A DNA stretch of 64,000 nt from JBEVOS01 sp044226655 (GCA_044226655.1 JBGAGO010000001.1:496001-560000), one strand, 5' to 3'. Positions 49,008 through 58,084 are shown, numbered from the stretch's first letter. Notes: generated by a model from the letters alone, not told the origin. Program-made: numbers and translations.

Positions 49008-49525
49008 GCGAACCGCGCGCTTCCCGGATCGGCCGCGTCTCGATGCGCGCCAAGCTGCGCGCGTTCCAGGCGGCGCGGGCAGGCGCGGATGAGGCGGGCG
49101 TCACGGCCGATATCGAGATGCTGCGCCACGCCGATCTCGATCTCTCGATCAAGGCCGGTGCGCTCTTGGCGTTCAACGGTCTCATCATCGCCGCCGGCAT
49201 CAACCCGATCGCGGCCTCGCCCGGCGCGCCGCTCAGTGTGAACGCCGCCTCAGAGCCGTGGATCGCCGCGCTGACCGCGCTCGGCATTTGCTTCACCGCC
49301 ATCGCCGCCGTGTGCAGCGTGCGCGTCGTGCTGATCGGCGAAGATTATGACGACAGCGGGCTCGACGGCGACGGCGCCGCCATCCTGCAGCGCATCTACG
49401 CCTCCTATTGCGTGGCCATCGACGCGCAGAGCCGTCTGCTCTCGATGGCGGGCCGCTTCACCTATGCAGGCGGGGCGGTGAGCGGCGCCGCGTTCATCTG
49501 GGCGATCCTCGATAAGTGGTTCTGA
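49004..49525 (+). CDS. Three-helix membrane protein inside the atp operon
   Basis: A 173-residue protein: a cytoplasmic N-terminal 50 residues, two adjacent helices (about 52-70 and 85-112: LSIKAGALLAFNGLIIAAG; AALTALGICFTAIAAVCSVRV), an acidic loop and a C-terminal helix. The ADLDLSIKAGALLAFNG start of the first helix is reminiscent of Pycsar-effector/DUF5706-like and SLATT membrane modules in which a helix pair follows a conserved ADxKA; this is a resemblance only. It overlaps the previous gene by ATGA. Confidence 0.6.
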   Translation: MSEPRASRIGRVSMRAKLRAFQAARAGADEAGVTADIEMLRHADLDLSIKAGALLAFNGLIIAAGINPIAASPGAPLSVNAASEPWIAALTALGICFTAIAAVCSVRVVLIGEDYDDSGLDGDGAAILQRIYASYCVAIDAQSRLLSMAGRFTYAGGAVSGAAFIWAILDKWF

Positions 49526-49553
49526 GCGGGAAAGCCCCCTAAGCTCGCGCCCG

Positions 49554-50015
49554 ATGAAGACCGCCGACGAACTCGCCGCGCTGATCGTGGCCGATGGCTG
49601 CCTGCCGATGATCGCGGGCAAACAGCCGCTCGCGCCCCCGCCGCAAGGCGCGCCGCTGACGCCGCCGGAACGCGAAGCGCTGGGCTTTGCCGGGCCGGGC
49701 GTGACGATGCGCTATCCGAGCGCGGACGGCGACGTGATCGCCGATTACGGCGCCCAGATCGCCTCTGTGCGGCTTCCCCCGGGCCCGCTCGCGCCGCGCC
49801 TGGATGTGCTCGACCGCGCCATCCGCCGCGCCGTCGGGGACGTCCAGATGCGGGAGGAGGTCGCGCTGGGCGGCAAGGTGAAGACCTATCTCGTGAGGCT
49901 CAGCGAGGAGCGCTACGCCCGTATCTCCATGCTTGTGCCGGCTGCGGAGGCGGCGGCCTTGGAGCTTCACGTGGCGGGACTGGCCGCTGTCGGCTTCACC
50001 TCCCCGCGCGAATAG
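49554..50015 (+). CDS. Hypothetical protein just before atpC
   Basis: A 153-residue protein without signal peptide or membrane helix, with LTPPEREALGFAGPGVTMRY and GKVKTYLVRLSEERYARISM segments. No family recognised. TAAGCT at 49540-49545 lies eight bases before the ATG and might allow leaderless transcription that would also serve atpC. It is 28 bases after the membrane protein and 60 before atpC. Confidence 0.55.
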   Translation: MKTADELAALIVADGCLPMIAGKQPLAPPPQGAPLTPPEREALGFAGPGVTMRYPSADGDVIADYGAQIASVRLPPGPLAPRLDVLDRAIRRAVGDVQMREEVALGGKVKTYLVRLSEERYARISMLVPAAEAAALELHVAGLAAVGFTSPRE

Positions 50016-50075
50016 TCCCCTTGACCCACCGGGCGGGCCCGGCCATCACACGCCCGCTGAATTCAGGAAAAAACC

Positions 50076-50489
50076 TTGGCCGATAAGCTCACTTTCTCGC
50101 TCGTGTCGCCGGAACGCGAACTCATCCATGGCGAGGTCGATCAGGTGGTCGTGCCGGGCGCGGAAGGCGAATTCGGCGTGCTGCCGAACCACGCGCCGGT
50201 GCTTTCGATCATCAAGCCGGGCGTGCTGCGCGTGATCGACGGGACGGCCACGCGCCGCATCTTCGTCAATGGCGGCTTCGCTGACGTGACGCCGGAGGGC
50301 CTCACCGTGCTGGCGGAAGAAGCGCTCGATCTGGCCGATGCGGTGATCGACGTCGCCGCGCTCGATCAGGAAATCAAGGACAGCGGCGACGATCTGCGCG
50401 ACGCGCCGAACGACACCGCGCGCGATATCGCCGCCGCCAAGATCGCGCGCGCCGAAGCGCTCAAGGCCGCGATCGCCAGCGGGCGCTGA
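50076..50489 (+). CDS. atpC: ATP synthase F1 subunit epsilon
   Basis: A 137-residue epsilon subunit (FSLVSPERELIHGEVDQVVV, PGAEGEFGVLPNHAPVLS, then the helical ALDQEIKDSGDDLRDAPND end). It regulates rotation of the F1 motor. The start codon is TTG at 50076, seven bases after AGGAAAA; no ATG or GTG gives the conserved N-terminus. It is cut off from atpD by three unknown genes. It ends 2 bases before the convergent lipoprotein gene. Confidence 0.95.
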   Translation: MADKLTFSLVSPERELIHGEVDQVVVPGAEGEFGVLPNHAPVLSIIKPGVLRVIDGTATRRIFVNGGFADVTPEGLTVLAEEALDLADAVIDVAALDQEIKDSGDDLRDAPNDTARDIAAAKIARAEALKAAIASGR

Positions 50490-50491
50490 GC

Positions 50492-50989
50492 TTACGGAAA
50501 ATCGATCCGGACGCCTTGCGTTTCCGCGTCGCCGGTGTCGCCGGTCGGCGCGCCTTGCGCATCGAGCAATACGAGATGCAGGCGCGACGTGAAGCTCTTG
50601 CCGTCCGCGGCCAGGGAGATCGTTTCGGTCAGCACGCCGCGGCCGAGCGGCGCCCAGCCGCCGCTGAGATCGCCGCCGCGCGCCGGCGGCTGCGTGGTGA
50701 AGAACTCATAATGCGCTTCGAATTGGCCGGGCGCGGTTTGCCGCCACACGCCATAGGCCGGCGGCACGGGCGGCGCGGCATCGTAGTTCGACGATTCCAG
50801 CAGCGTGCCATCTGGGTGGAAGGCGTACATGAAATCGAGATCGCGCACTGGCGCGAACGGTCCGCTCGTGAACTGCACATGAGAGCGCCAGGCGCCGACC
50901 AAAGCGGCGTTTGGCGCGTGCGTCTGCGGCGCGCAGGCGGCCAGCGCCAGGCAGGCCGCGAAAACGCGCATCAGGTTCGGCGATGTCAT
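50492..50989 (-). CDS. Lipoprotein of unknown function
   Basis: A 165-residue protein with a lipobox (MRVFAACLALAACAPQ) and a mature part with LVGAWRSHVQFTSGPFA, MYAFHPDGTLLESSNYDAA and GVWRQTAPGQFEAHYEFFT, a lipocalin-like beta pattern seen in small exported proteins that report on a ligand. It is not assigned. The ATG at 50989 is chosen; 50971 is an alternative. Confidence 0.65.
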   Translation of the reverse strand: MTSPNLMRVFAACLALAACAPQTHAPNAALVGAWRSHVQFTSGPFAPVRDLDFMYAFHPDGTLLESSNYDAAPPVPPAYGVWRQTAPGQFEAHYEFFTTQPPARGGDLSGGWAPLGRGVLTETISLAADGKSFTSRLHLVLLDAQGAPTGDTGDAETQGVRIDFP

Positions 50990-51002
50990 GGCGCGCCCCC
51001 GC

Positions 51003-51641
51003 TCAGTCCTGCGGGAACATGTGAAGGTAAGGCCCGGCCTCGTCCAGCACGCGCGCGAAAGAGGGCCGCGCCTTGAGCCGGCCGAGATAGGCGCGCAGGT
51101 GCGGGAACTCCGTCAACGGCGCGATTCTATCGACGTAGTAGAGCGCCGGCGCGGCCGCGCAATCGGCCATCGTGAAGACATCGCCCATCGCCCAGTGCGC
51201 GCTCGCCATGTTCTGTTCGGCGAGCGCGCAGGCGGTCGCGATGCCCGCGCGCGCTTCCGCGACATTGATCGCATCCTTGGTCTCGGGCGGTCGCAAGCGG
51301 TCGGCCACGACGCGTTGCATCTGATTGTGCAGGTAGAGATCGAAGAAGCGGTCGCGCAGCCGCATCTGCCGCGCCAGATCCGGATCGTCGGGGATGAAAC
51401 GCACCGGCCCGCGCGCGTGCTGATCGAGATATTCGATGATGATGCTCGATTCCGGGATCAGCCAATCGCGCGCCGCATCGCGCAGCACGGGGAATTTCGC
51501 GATCGGCCACATCGCCTTGAAATCCGCATACGTGTCCTGATCGACGATCACGGATTCGAACAGCGTGTCGTTTTCGTAAAGCGCCATCAGCGCCTTCCAC
51601 GAATAGGACGACAATGGGTGGAAATAGAGCGTCAGCGTCAT
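51003..51641 (-). CDS. Glutathione S-transferase family protein
   Basis: A 212-residue protein with an N-terminal thioredoxin-like domain (LTLYFHPLSSYSWKALMAL, then FPVLRDAARDWLIPESSII, giving the Ser contact and the SE pair for glutathione) and an all-helical C-terminal domain (MGDVFTMADCAAAPALYYV, the N-capping-box region). It would conjugate or reduce with glutathione. The ATG at 51641 gives the proper N-terminus. It is codirectional with the lipoprotein gene, 13 bases upstream of it. Confidence 0.88.
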   Translation of the reverse strand: MTLTLYFHPLSSYSWKALMALYENDTLFESVIVDQDTYADFKAMWPIAKFPVLRDAARDWLIPESSIIIEYLDQHARGPVRFIPDDPDLARQMRLRDRFFDLYLHNQMQRVVADRLRPPETKDAINVAEARAGIATACALAEQNMASAHWAMGDVFTMADCAAAPALYYVDRIAPLTEFPHLRAYLGRLKARPSFARVLDEAGPYLHMFPQD

Positions 51642-51748
51642 GTCATGGCCTCTTGCGTGCGAACGAGGTTGTCTCAGGAGCCCGTCCTTTGCTAGCGCCT
51701 TTCTAGCCTCGGCCGCATCTTGCGTCGTCAGGGCGTGGGCGCGCATCC

Positions 51749-52771
51749 GTGATCGACTGGCAGCTCTGGCCCTTCCTGCTTGGCGCGTGCGTGGCTGCGC
51801 CGCTGATCGCGCTGGCCGCCGTGCGCCTCGGGCTGACATGGCGCCTGCGCGCGCCGCGCAACCGTCTGCTGCGCGGCGCGGAGATCGCGGGCGCGGCGCT
51901 CATACTGGTGCTCGGCGTCTATGCCTCGCTGATCGAACCGAGCAGCCTTGTGGTGCGCCGGCAAACCATCGAGAGCGCGGATTGGCGCCAGGCGCCGCTG
52001 CGCATCGTCGTGATCGGCGATCTGCATATCGGCAGCCCGCATGTCGGGCTCGATAAGATCGCGGAGGTGGTCGCGCGCGCCGATGCGCTGCACGCCGATC
52101 TGATCGTGCTGCTGGGCGATTATGTCGGCCAGGGCGGGCCGCGCGACGAGCGCTCGGACCGCGCGCAGGATGAGATCGCCAACGGCATCGCGCTCCTGGC
52201 GGCGCTCGATGCGCGTTATGGCGTGGTCGCCGTGCTCGGCAATCACGATGCGCATTACGATTCCGATTTCATCACGAGCGCGCTGCAGGCGGCCGGCATC
52301 GCGACTTTGCGCAACCGCAATCTCGTTATCCGCCGCGGCGAAACGGCGTTCACGCTGGTGGGCCTCGGCGACGGCATCGAACTGCAGCCCGATTACGAAG
52401 AAGCGCTCGATGGCGCGCCCGAAGGCGTCGACCGCATCGTGCTCTCGCACGGGCCCGATCCGTTCGCGGAATCGCCGCCGCACATCGCGCTGACACTCGC
52501 GGCGCACACGCATTGCGGACAAGTGTGGTTGCCCTTGCTTGGACGGCCGATCACGGGCTCACGCTATTGGCAGCGCTATGCCTGCCATTTCTACGAAGAG
52601 CGCGGCATGCCGCTGTTCGTGACGGGCGGCGTCGGCACCAGCAATCTGCCGCTGCGCTTTCTCAATCCGCCGGAAATCGATCTCATCACCCTGCGCGGCC
52701 GCGGCATGCCCGATGCGCCGGAGGAAGCTCCGCGCGAGCAGCGCGAGAACGGCGGCAGCCTTTCGGGCTAG
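51749..52771 (+). CDS. Membrane-anchored metallophosphoesterase (YkuE type)
   Basis: A 340-residue protein with two N-terminal helices (WLWPFL-type start to about 22; 45-62) and a calcineurin-like domain with all motifs: GDLHIG (about 91), LLGDYVG (about 122), LGNHDAH (about 160), SHGPDP and AHTHCGQ. It hydrolyses phosphoesters with two metals, and some relatives act on UDP-diacylglucosamine. It begins with GTG at 51749. No ribosome site is visible. Confidence 0.87.
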   Translation: MIDWQLWPFLLGACVAAPLIALAAVRLGLTWRLRAPRNRLLRGAEIAGAALILVLGVYASLIEPSSLVVRRQTIESADWRQAPLRIVVIGDLHIGSPHVGLDKIAEVVARADALHADLIVLLGDYVGQGGPRDERSDRAQDEIANGIALLAALDARYGVVAVLGNHDAHYDSDFITSALQAAGIATLRNRNLVIRRGETAFTLVGLGDGIELQPDYEEALDGAPEGVDRIVLSHGPDPFAESPPHIALTLAAHTHCGQVWLPLLGRPITGSRYWQRYACHFYEERGMPLFVTGGVGTSNLPLRFLNPPEIDLITLRGRGMPDAPEEAPREQRENGGSLSG

Positions 52772-53601
52772 GCCCGCTCCTGCGCATTGAAATCGAACAG
52801 CCGCTTCTTCTTCGGCTTGGAATCCGCCGCGCGCTCGGCCAGCCAATTGAGCGCGAGATGGGCGACGTCTTCGTGCTCGGGCTCGCCCACGAGCCAATGG
52901 CTCATCTCAGGAAACACGTGAAACGCGGCCTGCCCGGCTGGAAAACGCGACACGATGCGGCGCACCGTGCCGGCGGAATTCACCCGGTCCTTGCCGCCGG
53001 CCATGGCGAGCAAAGGCGCGGAAATCTTGTAGGCCGGCGCCGCCGAGGCCATCGCATGATCGGACCACCATTGAATGGTTTCGCGCACGGCGCGCCCGCT
53101 CTCGGGCGCAAAGCGCGCGAAGGCCCGGCGCGCATCGTCCTTGCTCAAGCGGTCGAGCGTGGTGGCGCGCGCGACGGTGAAATCCGGCGCAATCGGGCGC
53201 GACCAATAATCGCCGAGCAGCGACAGGCCCCAGGAATTGCCGTGTTCGTCGAGCGTTGTCGGCAGCACGCCCCAGGGCGCGGACGGCGCCAGCAGCACGA
53301 GCGCGGCGACCTCCGTCTTCGTCGCCGTGATCTGCGCGACCAGCCCGCCCAGCGAATGGCCGATGATCACCGGCGGGGCGCGCAGCTTGTGCACATAGCT
53401 TGTGATCGCCGCCGCGTAATCGCGCACGCTCGACTGCGCCAATTGTTCGAGATCGGCGCCGCGTTCGTGGTGCGGAAGATTTGGTGCATGGGTTTCGTAG
53501 CCCTCGGCCTCGAACGGCGCGCGGAACGTATCGAACGCCCAGGCGCCGCAGAACGCGCCGTGGACGAACACGATGGGCGCATCAAGACGCGCGCGGCTCA
53601 C
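52768..53601 (-). CDS. Alpha/beta hydrolase
   Basis: A 277-residue hydrolase with VFVHGAFCGAW (oxyanion region), the nucleophile motif GHSLGGLVAQ, Asp in AGGKDRVNSA and His in PEMSHWLVGE. This is a standard triad; the substrate is open. It starts at a GTG (53601); no alternative ATG fits. It overlaps the stop of the convergent phosphoesterase gene by 4 bases. A Lys/Arg-rich C-terminus (KPKKKRLFD) follows the domain. Confidence 0.88.
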   Translation of the reverse strand: MSRARLDAPIVFVHGAFCGAWAFDTFRAPFEAEGYETHAPNLPHHERGADLEQLAQSSVRDYAAAITSYVHKLRAPPVIIGHSLGGLVAQITATKTEVAALVLLAPSAPWGVLPTTLDEHGNSWGLSLLGDYWSRPIAPDFTVARATTLDRLSKDDARRAFARFAPESGRAVRETIQWWSDHAMASAAPAYKISAPLLAMAGGKDRVNSAGTVRRIVSRFPAGQAAFHVFPEMSHWLVGEPEHEDVAHLALNWLAERAADSKPKKKRLFDFNAQERA

Positions 53602-53642
53602 GCTTCACCCCGTGCGTACGGGGCTGTTGCAGTGCTCATCGT

Positions 53643-54134
53643 CTAGGGCTCCCCCGCAGCGTACCGCCGAAACCGACGCACCGCCTCCTCATAGACGGCG
53701 CGCTTGAACGGGATCACGAGCTCGACGGCCTGGTCGAGCGGAGCCCAGCGCCAATCGGAGAACTCAGGCGTGTGTTCGTCAAGCCGAATATCCGAATCGC
53801 GTCCATTGAAGCGGAAGGCGAACCATTTTTGCCGCTGCCCAAGAAATTTGCGCGCCCGCCCGCCGGGGCGCATGTCGGCGGGGAAATCATAGAAGAGCCA
53901 GTCCGGCGTTTCATCGAGGTAATCCGCCAGCGCGCGGCGTACGCCGGTTTCTTCCTGCAATTCGCGGTAGGCGGCGTCGAGCGGGGCTTCGCCCTCATCC
54001 ATGCCGCCTTGCGGCATCTGCCATTGATAGGGGCCTTCCGCGCCCGCGCGCCGGCCAAGAAACACCAAGCCCGTCTTGTGAAACAAAGCGAGGCCGACAT
54101 TGGGGCGGTAGCGATCGGGATCCGGCGCGCTCAT
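53643..54134 (-). CDS. rppH: RNA pyrophosphohydrolase
   Basis: A 163-residue Nudix protein with the box GGMDEGEAPLDAAYRELQEE, preceded by YRPNVGLALFHKTGLVFLGRR and followed by the aromatic DWLFYDFPADM part. It removes pyrophosphate from the 5' end of mRNA and begins RNA decay. Its ATG overlaps the deacetylase stop (ATGA); it is the last gene of the minus-strand chain from proA. Confidence 0.94.
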   Translation of the reverse strand: MSAPDPDRYRPNVGLALFHKTGLVFLGRRAGAEGPYQWQMPQGGMDEGEAPLDAAYRELQEETGVRRALADYLDETPDWLFYDFPADMRPGGRARKFLGQRQKWFAFRFNGRDSDIRLDEHTPEFSDWRWAPLDQAVELVIPFKRAVYEEAVRRFRRYAAGEP

Positions 54135-55402
54135 CGGCGCGGCTGCGCGCGCGCAGCCAGAACGGTGGAGGCCGGCGCCAGCACATAGCCGCGCGAACGC
54201 AATTGCGCCGACCAGGATGCGATTTGAACCATGGTCACAGGATAGGCGAAACCGGCGCCGATGGCGTTGCCGTTTTGCAGCGCGAGCGCTTCGAGATTGA
54301 GCAGCTGCTCGTCGATCGCGTCGGCCTCGCGCCGTGCATCGATGATGCGGTCGGCGGCGGTGGTGAGCAGGCCGGCGCGCGCGGCTTCGACGGAGAGCGC
54401 GGTGCGCTGGCCGATGCCGGTCGAGATGAAGGCGAGCCCGCGGCGGCGCAATTGCTGCACGATCGGCGCGCTGGCCTGCGCGGACGCGGCGAAGCGCGCG
54501 CCCTGATAATTGGTCACCGCGAAATAGCCCGCGCCGCGCGACAGCAGATTTTCCAGGCGCTGAATGTTGGCGGTGGAATCGGCGGCGGCGAGCAGGGTTT
54601 GCGGGCCGGTGTCGTCGGCCTGGGGATCGAACGGCTCCATCGGCAGTTCGAGCATGACCTCATGGCCGCGCGCCCGCGCCCGGTCGATCCAGGACTGCAG
54701 ATTGGCCGCGTAGGGCACGAAGGACAGCGTCACCTCCGCCGGCAATTCATCGATCGCCTGCGTGGTCTGGCGCGCGTTGAAGCCGAGCCCGCCGACGATG
54801 ATCGCGATCTTCGGCCGCGCTGCATCGCCGCTGAACGGGCGCGCATAGGCGGTGACCGAATTGCGCCCGTCCGACGCCACGATCGGCAGCACGCCGTTCG
54901 GGCCGGGCTGCGTCAGCGCCGCGATCGGCGCGCGCGGCAGCGGCCGGGCGGAGGGCAAGGTCGCGCGCGCGCTCGGGTCGGTCTCGACCATCGAGATGCG
55001 CACGCCCGTGTTGTCGTCGTTGTGGCCGCCATTGGCGTCGGCCGGGGGCAGGCCATGCGTGGGCAGGTCATCGACGTCGGTGAACTCGAAGCTGGGGTCG
55101 AGCGGGCCGCTGGGCTCGGCCACGTCCGAGAGCGAAACGTGCGGGGCCGCGTCGGCATTGGCCGGGCCGGGCGCGAGCGCGATGATGCTGTGCGGCCCGG
55201 CGGCGGAGGGGTCGCCGAACATCTGGATTGCGCCGCCGGCCAGGGCGACGATCAGGGCGGCGCCGAACACCGCAAGAAAGGGATTTTGCAGGATGGAGGC
55301 GGCGCCCGCGCTGCGACCCGGCGGCGAGGCGACCTTCGTCCTTGCGCGGCGAAACAGGCGAATCACGCGGCGAATGATGCCGAGAAACGCCCCTCCCGTC
55401 AC
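54131..55402 (-). CDS. Divergent polysaccharide deacetylase family protein (YibQ/DUF610)
   Basis: A 423-residue protein with one N-terminal helix (about 42-60), a Pro/Ala-rich linker and a deacetylase-like barrel (KIAIIVGGLGFNARQTTQAI, ELPMEPFDPQADDTGPQTLL, then FAVTNYQGARFAAS). Several metal-ligand positions of active deacetylases are not conserved in this family. It is always close to ctpA and envC in alphaproteobacteria, suggesting a cell-wall role. The GTG start is uncertain; a later GTG at 55366 is possible. Confidence 0.86.
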   Translation of the reverse strand: MTGGAFLGIIRRVIRLFRRARTKVASPPGRSAGAASILQNPFLAVFGAALIVALAGGAIQMFGDPSAAGPHSIIALAPGPANADAAPHVSLSDVAEPSGPLDPSFEFTDVDDLPTHGLPPADANGGHNDDNTGVRISMVETDPSARATLPSARPLPRAPIAALTQPGPNGVLPIVASDGRNSVTAYARPFSGDAARPKIAIIVGGLGFNARQTTQAIDELPAEVTLSFVPYAANLQSWIDRARARGHEVMLELPMEPFDPQADDTGPQTLLAAADSTANIQRLENLLSRGAGYFAVTNYQGARFAASAQASAPIVQQLRRRGLAFISTGIGQRTALSVEAARAGLLTTAADRIIDARREADAIDEQLLNLEALALQNGNAIGAGFAYPVTMVQIASWSAQLRSRGYVLAPASTVLAARAQPRR

Positions 55403-55460
55403 GTTACGGGCGGCGGAATGTCAGCCGGGTCCCGCGCGGTTGGGATCGAAACGCGACCTT

Positions 55461-55516
55461 TGCACCGCCGGCATCCAGCCGGCAGAGCGCCGCTGCCGGC
55501 TGGATGCCGGCGGTAC
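55461..55516. repeat. GTACCGCCGGC-type inverted repeat, copy 4
   Basis: GCACCGCCGGCATCCAGCC and its inverse GGCTGGATGCCGGCGGTAC pair almost perfectly across a 15-base loop. It lies in the 125-base gap between ctpA and the deacetylase gene, the only real gap in that chain, so it may influence transcript stability there. Confidence 0.75.
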
Positions 55517-55527
55517 GAGGGGCCGCC

Positions 55528-56835
55528 CTAGCCCTGGCGGGCGCGCAGCCGCTCGGCGACTTGGCCCTGGCGCAGCACGTCGAGCGCGCGCGACATCTGG
55601 TAATCCTGGGCTTGGTCCCAGTTTTCCGGCGGCTGGTCGTCCGGCACGTGCGGGCCGCGGCGGACGGCGCCGCCTTCATTGCTGAGCGCGGACGGCAGAT
55701 CGGATTCGCTGATGCCCAGGCGGCGCAGCCGGTCCGGATCGACGCGGCGCGCGGCCACTTCCATATCCGGATCAATGCCCGAACCTTGGATCGAGCGGCC
55801 CGACGGCGTGTAGTACCGCGCCGTGGTGAGCCGCAGCGCGCCGTCCCGACCGCCTTGCAGCGGGATGACGGTCTGCACCGAACCCTTGCCGAAGCTGGTC
55901 GTGCCCATGATCAGCGCGCGGCCGCGGTCCTGCAGCGCGCCCGAAACGATTTCCGAGGCGCTGGCGGAGCCGCCATTGATCAGCACCACGATCGGCACGT
56001 TTTCGAGCAGATCGCCGCGCCGGGCGTTGTAGCGCTGGATTTGATCTTCGTGCCGGCCGCGGGTCGAGACGACCTCGCCGCCGTCGAGGAAATCGTCGGA
56101 CACCTCAATGGCTTGGTCGAGCAAGCCGCCCGGATTGTTGCGCAGATCGAGCACCACGCCGCGCAGACGCCCGCCGGCCTGGCGGCGCACGTCGCGGATG
56201 GCTTGGTCGAGCAGGTCGGAGGTGCGTTCGTTAAAGGTCGAGATGCGGATGATGCCGATATCGCCTTCCATCCGCGAGGTGACCGAGCGCACGGAAATGA
56301 CTTGGCGCGTCAACGTCACGTCGAACGGCTCGGAGCCCTCGCGCGCGATCGTGATCTCGATATTGGTGCCGACATCGCCGCGCATTTGCGACACGGCGTC
56401 GTTCAGGGACAGGCCGACAATGCTCTGGCCGTTGATCGAGGTGATGTAATCGCCCGCCTGGATGCCGGCGCGGCTGGCCGGGGTATCGTCGATCGGGGAG
56501 ACGACCTTTACGATCCCGTCTTCCATCGTGACCTCGATGCCGAGGCCGCCATATTCGCCACGCGTCTGCACCTGCATGTCGCGGAATTCTTCGGCGTTCA
56601 TGTAGGACGAGTGCGGATCGAGCGAGGACAGCATGCCGTTAATGGCGGCTTCCATCGTCTTCTGTTCGTCGATCTCGGTGACGTAGTCGGATTCAACGAT
56701 GGCCAGCACGTCGGCGAAGAGTTCGAGCTGACGGTAAACGTCGCCGCGCGGACCGGTTTCCTGCGCCGACCAGGCCAGCGCGCCCATCCCTGCGGCCAAA
56801 CCGAACACCGGGGCCGCAATCCACGCCCAACGCAT
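55528..56835 (-). CDS. ctpA: S41 carboxyl-terminal processing peptidase
   Basis: A 435-residue exported protease: signal or anchor helix at the N-terminus (MRWAWIAAPVFGLAAGMGA), a PDZ domain (about 85-170, GGLGIEVTMEDGIVKVV) and the peptidase core with the catalytic Ser in GGSASASEIVSG and Lys in SFGKGSVQTV. It cuts C-terminal tails of periplasmic proteins. The ATG at 56835, six bases after GGGAG, is preferred over 56874. Confidence 0.94.
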   Translation of the reverse strand: MRWAWIAAPVFGLAAGMGALAWSAQETGPRGDVYRQLELFADVLAIVESDYVTEIDEQKTMEAAINGMLSSLDPHSSYMNAEEFRDMQVQTRGEYGGLGIEVTMEDGIVKVVSPIDDTPASRAGIQAGDYITSINGQSIVGLSLNDAVSQMRGDVGTNIEITIAREGSEPFDVTLTRQVISVRSVTSRMEGDIGIIRISTFNERTSDLLDQAIRDVRRQAGGRLRGVVLDLRNNPGGLLDQAIEVSDDFLDGGEVVSTRGRHEDQIQRYNARRGDLLENVPIVVLINGGSASASEIVSGALQDRGRALIMGTTSFGKGSVQTVIPLQGGRDGALRLTTARYYTPSGRSIQGSGIDPDMEVAARRVDPDRLRRLGISESDLPSALSNEGGAVRRGPHVPDDQPPENWDQAQDYQMSRALDVLRQGQVAERLRARQG

Positions 56836-56901
56836 CCGCCACTCCCTGCGCGCAGCGCGCGCCGCCGGATTCATCCACCAGGCGATGAGCCTGTCTTGTT
56901 C

Positions 56902-58041
56902 TCACTGCGCGGACGCTAAAATCGCCCCACGCGCGGACAACCAGCCCCCTGGATCGATCGGCTGCCCGTCACGCCTGACTTCCACATACAACTCTGGCGC
57001 CGGTATGTCCGAACTGTCCGCAGTTGCAGGCATGTCGCCGACCGGTTGGCCGCGCACGAGCGTTTCCCCCGTTCGCGCGCGCAGGCTTCCCAGCCCGGCG
57101 AGGACGATAGCGTAACCATCGCCAGCGTTCAGGATCAATACGTTTCCGTAGCCCCGGAACGGTCCAGCGAAATCAACCGTGCCGGAAGCTGGGGAGATCA
57201 CCTGCCCGCCGGCGCGGAGGCGCAAGGTGACGCCCTGCGCGGGTTGGCCGGCGCCGCGCCGCGCGCCGAAGGCCTGGACCATCCGCCCGCTCGCGGGAGC
57301 GACCCAGGAAGCGGGCACGATCCCGCCGCGGGGCGCCGCGGCGCGCGGGCGCGCAGGCGCAGTGGCGCGCGCAGCCAGCTCGCGCAGGCTGCGCGCTTCC
57401 CGGCCGAGCCGCGCGGCGCGTTCCTGAGCGCGGGCGAGATCGGTTTGCAGCGAGGCGCCGAGCGCGCGCTGTTCGGCGATCAACTGTTCGGTGCGCACTT
57501 TCTCGGCGTCGATTTCGAGCTGCGCCGCCGCGAGATTGGCTTGCTGGATGGCGATCGCGGTTTCCGTGCGCTCGGAGGTCTGGATGCTGCGCTGGGTGGC
57601 GCCGATGCGCGCCGACACGTCAGGCGCGGCGCCCTGGGTGAGCATGCGCGCGCGCAAGGCGTCGCGGCCCTGGCCGCGCTGGGCGAAGGCCGCCGCGATC
57701 AAAAGCGATTCCAGGCTGTTGCGGTCCTGCAGGACGAGCGCGCCATCGGCTTCGCGTTGCGCGCGCAGGTCCAGCACTTGCTGTTCGGCTTCGGCGGCGG
57801 CCTGTTCGGCGACGGCGCGGCGGCGGCCAGCTTCCACCAGGCGCGCGCGGAGGCTGCGGATCTGACTTTGCGTTTCGCGCTGCTGGCGGCGCAGCCGTTC
57901 GGCTTCGGCGGTCGCTTCCGCGCGCTGGCGTTCGACGCGCACGAGATCGCCGCTGCGCGCAGGCTGAGCCTGTGCGAGCGGATGCAATGCGCCAGCGGCG
58001 CATGCGAGAAGGGCGAGGGCGCGCCGCGCGCCGTCTGCCAT
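56902..58041 (-). CDS. Murein hydrolase activator EnvC family protein
   Basis: A 379-residue protein with a signal peptide, a long coiled coil (about 30-240, Arg/Ala/Glu/Gln rich) and a C-terminal LytM (M23) domain. The LytM domain has lost the zinc ligands (AQGVTLRLRAGG in place of HxGxD; PELYVEVRR in place of HLHFE), as in E. coli EnvC, which activates amidases rather than cutting peptidoglycan. It sits upstream of ctpA. The start codon chosen (58041) gives the signal peptide; 58053 is also in frame. Confidence 0.87.
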   Translation of the reverse strand: MADGARRALALLACAAGALHPLAQAQPARSGDLVRVERQRAEATAEAERLRRQQRETQSQIRSLRARLVEAGRRRAVAEQAAAEAEQQVLDLRAQREADGALVLQDRNSLESLLIAAAFAQRGQGRDALRARMLTQGAAPDVSARIGATQRSIQTSERTETAIAIQQANLAAAQLEIDAEKVRTEQLIAEQRALGASLQTDLARAQERAARLGREARSLRELAARATAPARPRAAAPRGGIVPASWVAPASGRMVQAFGARRGAGQPAQGVTLRLRAGGQVISPASGTVDFAGPFRGYGNVLILNAGDGYAIVLAGLGSLRARTGETLVRGQPVGDMPATADSSDIPAPELYVEVRRDGQPIDPGGWLSARGAILASAQ

Positions 58042-58084
58042 GACCGCCACCATCCCGTTCTGGGTCAAACCTTAACGGGATGCT

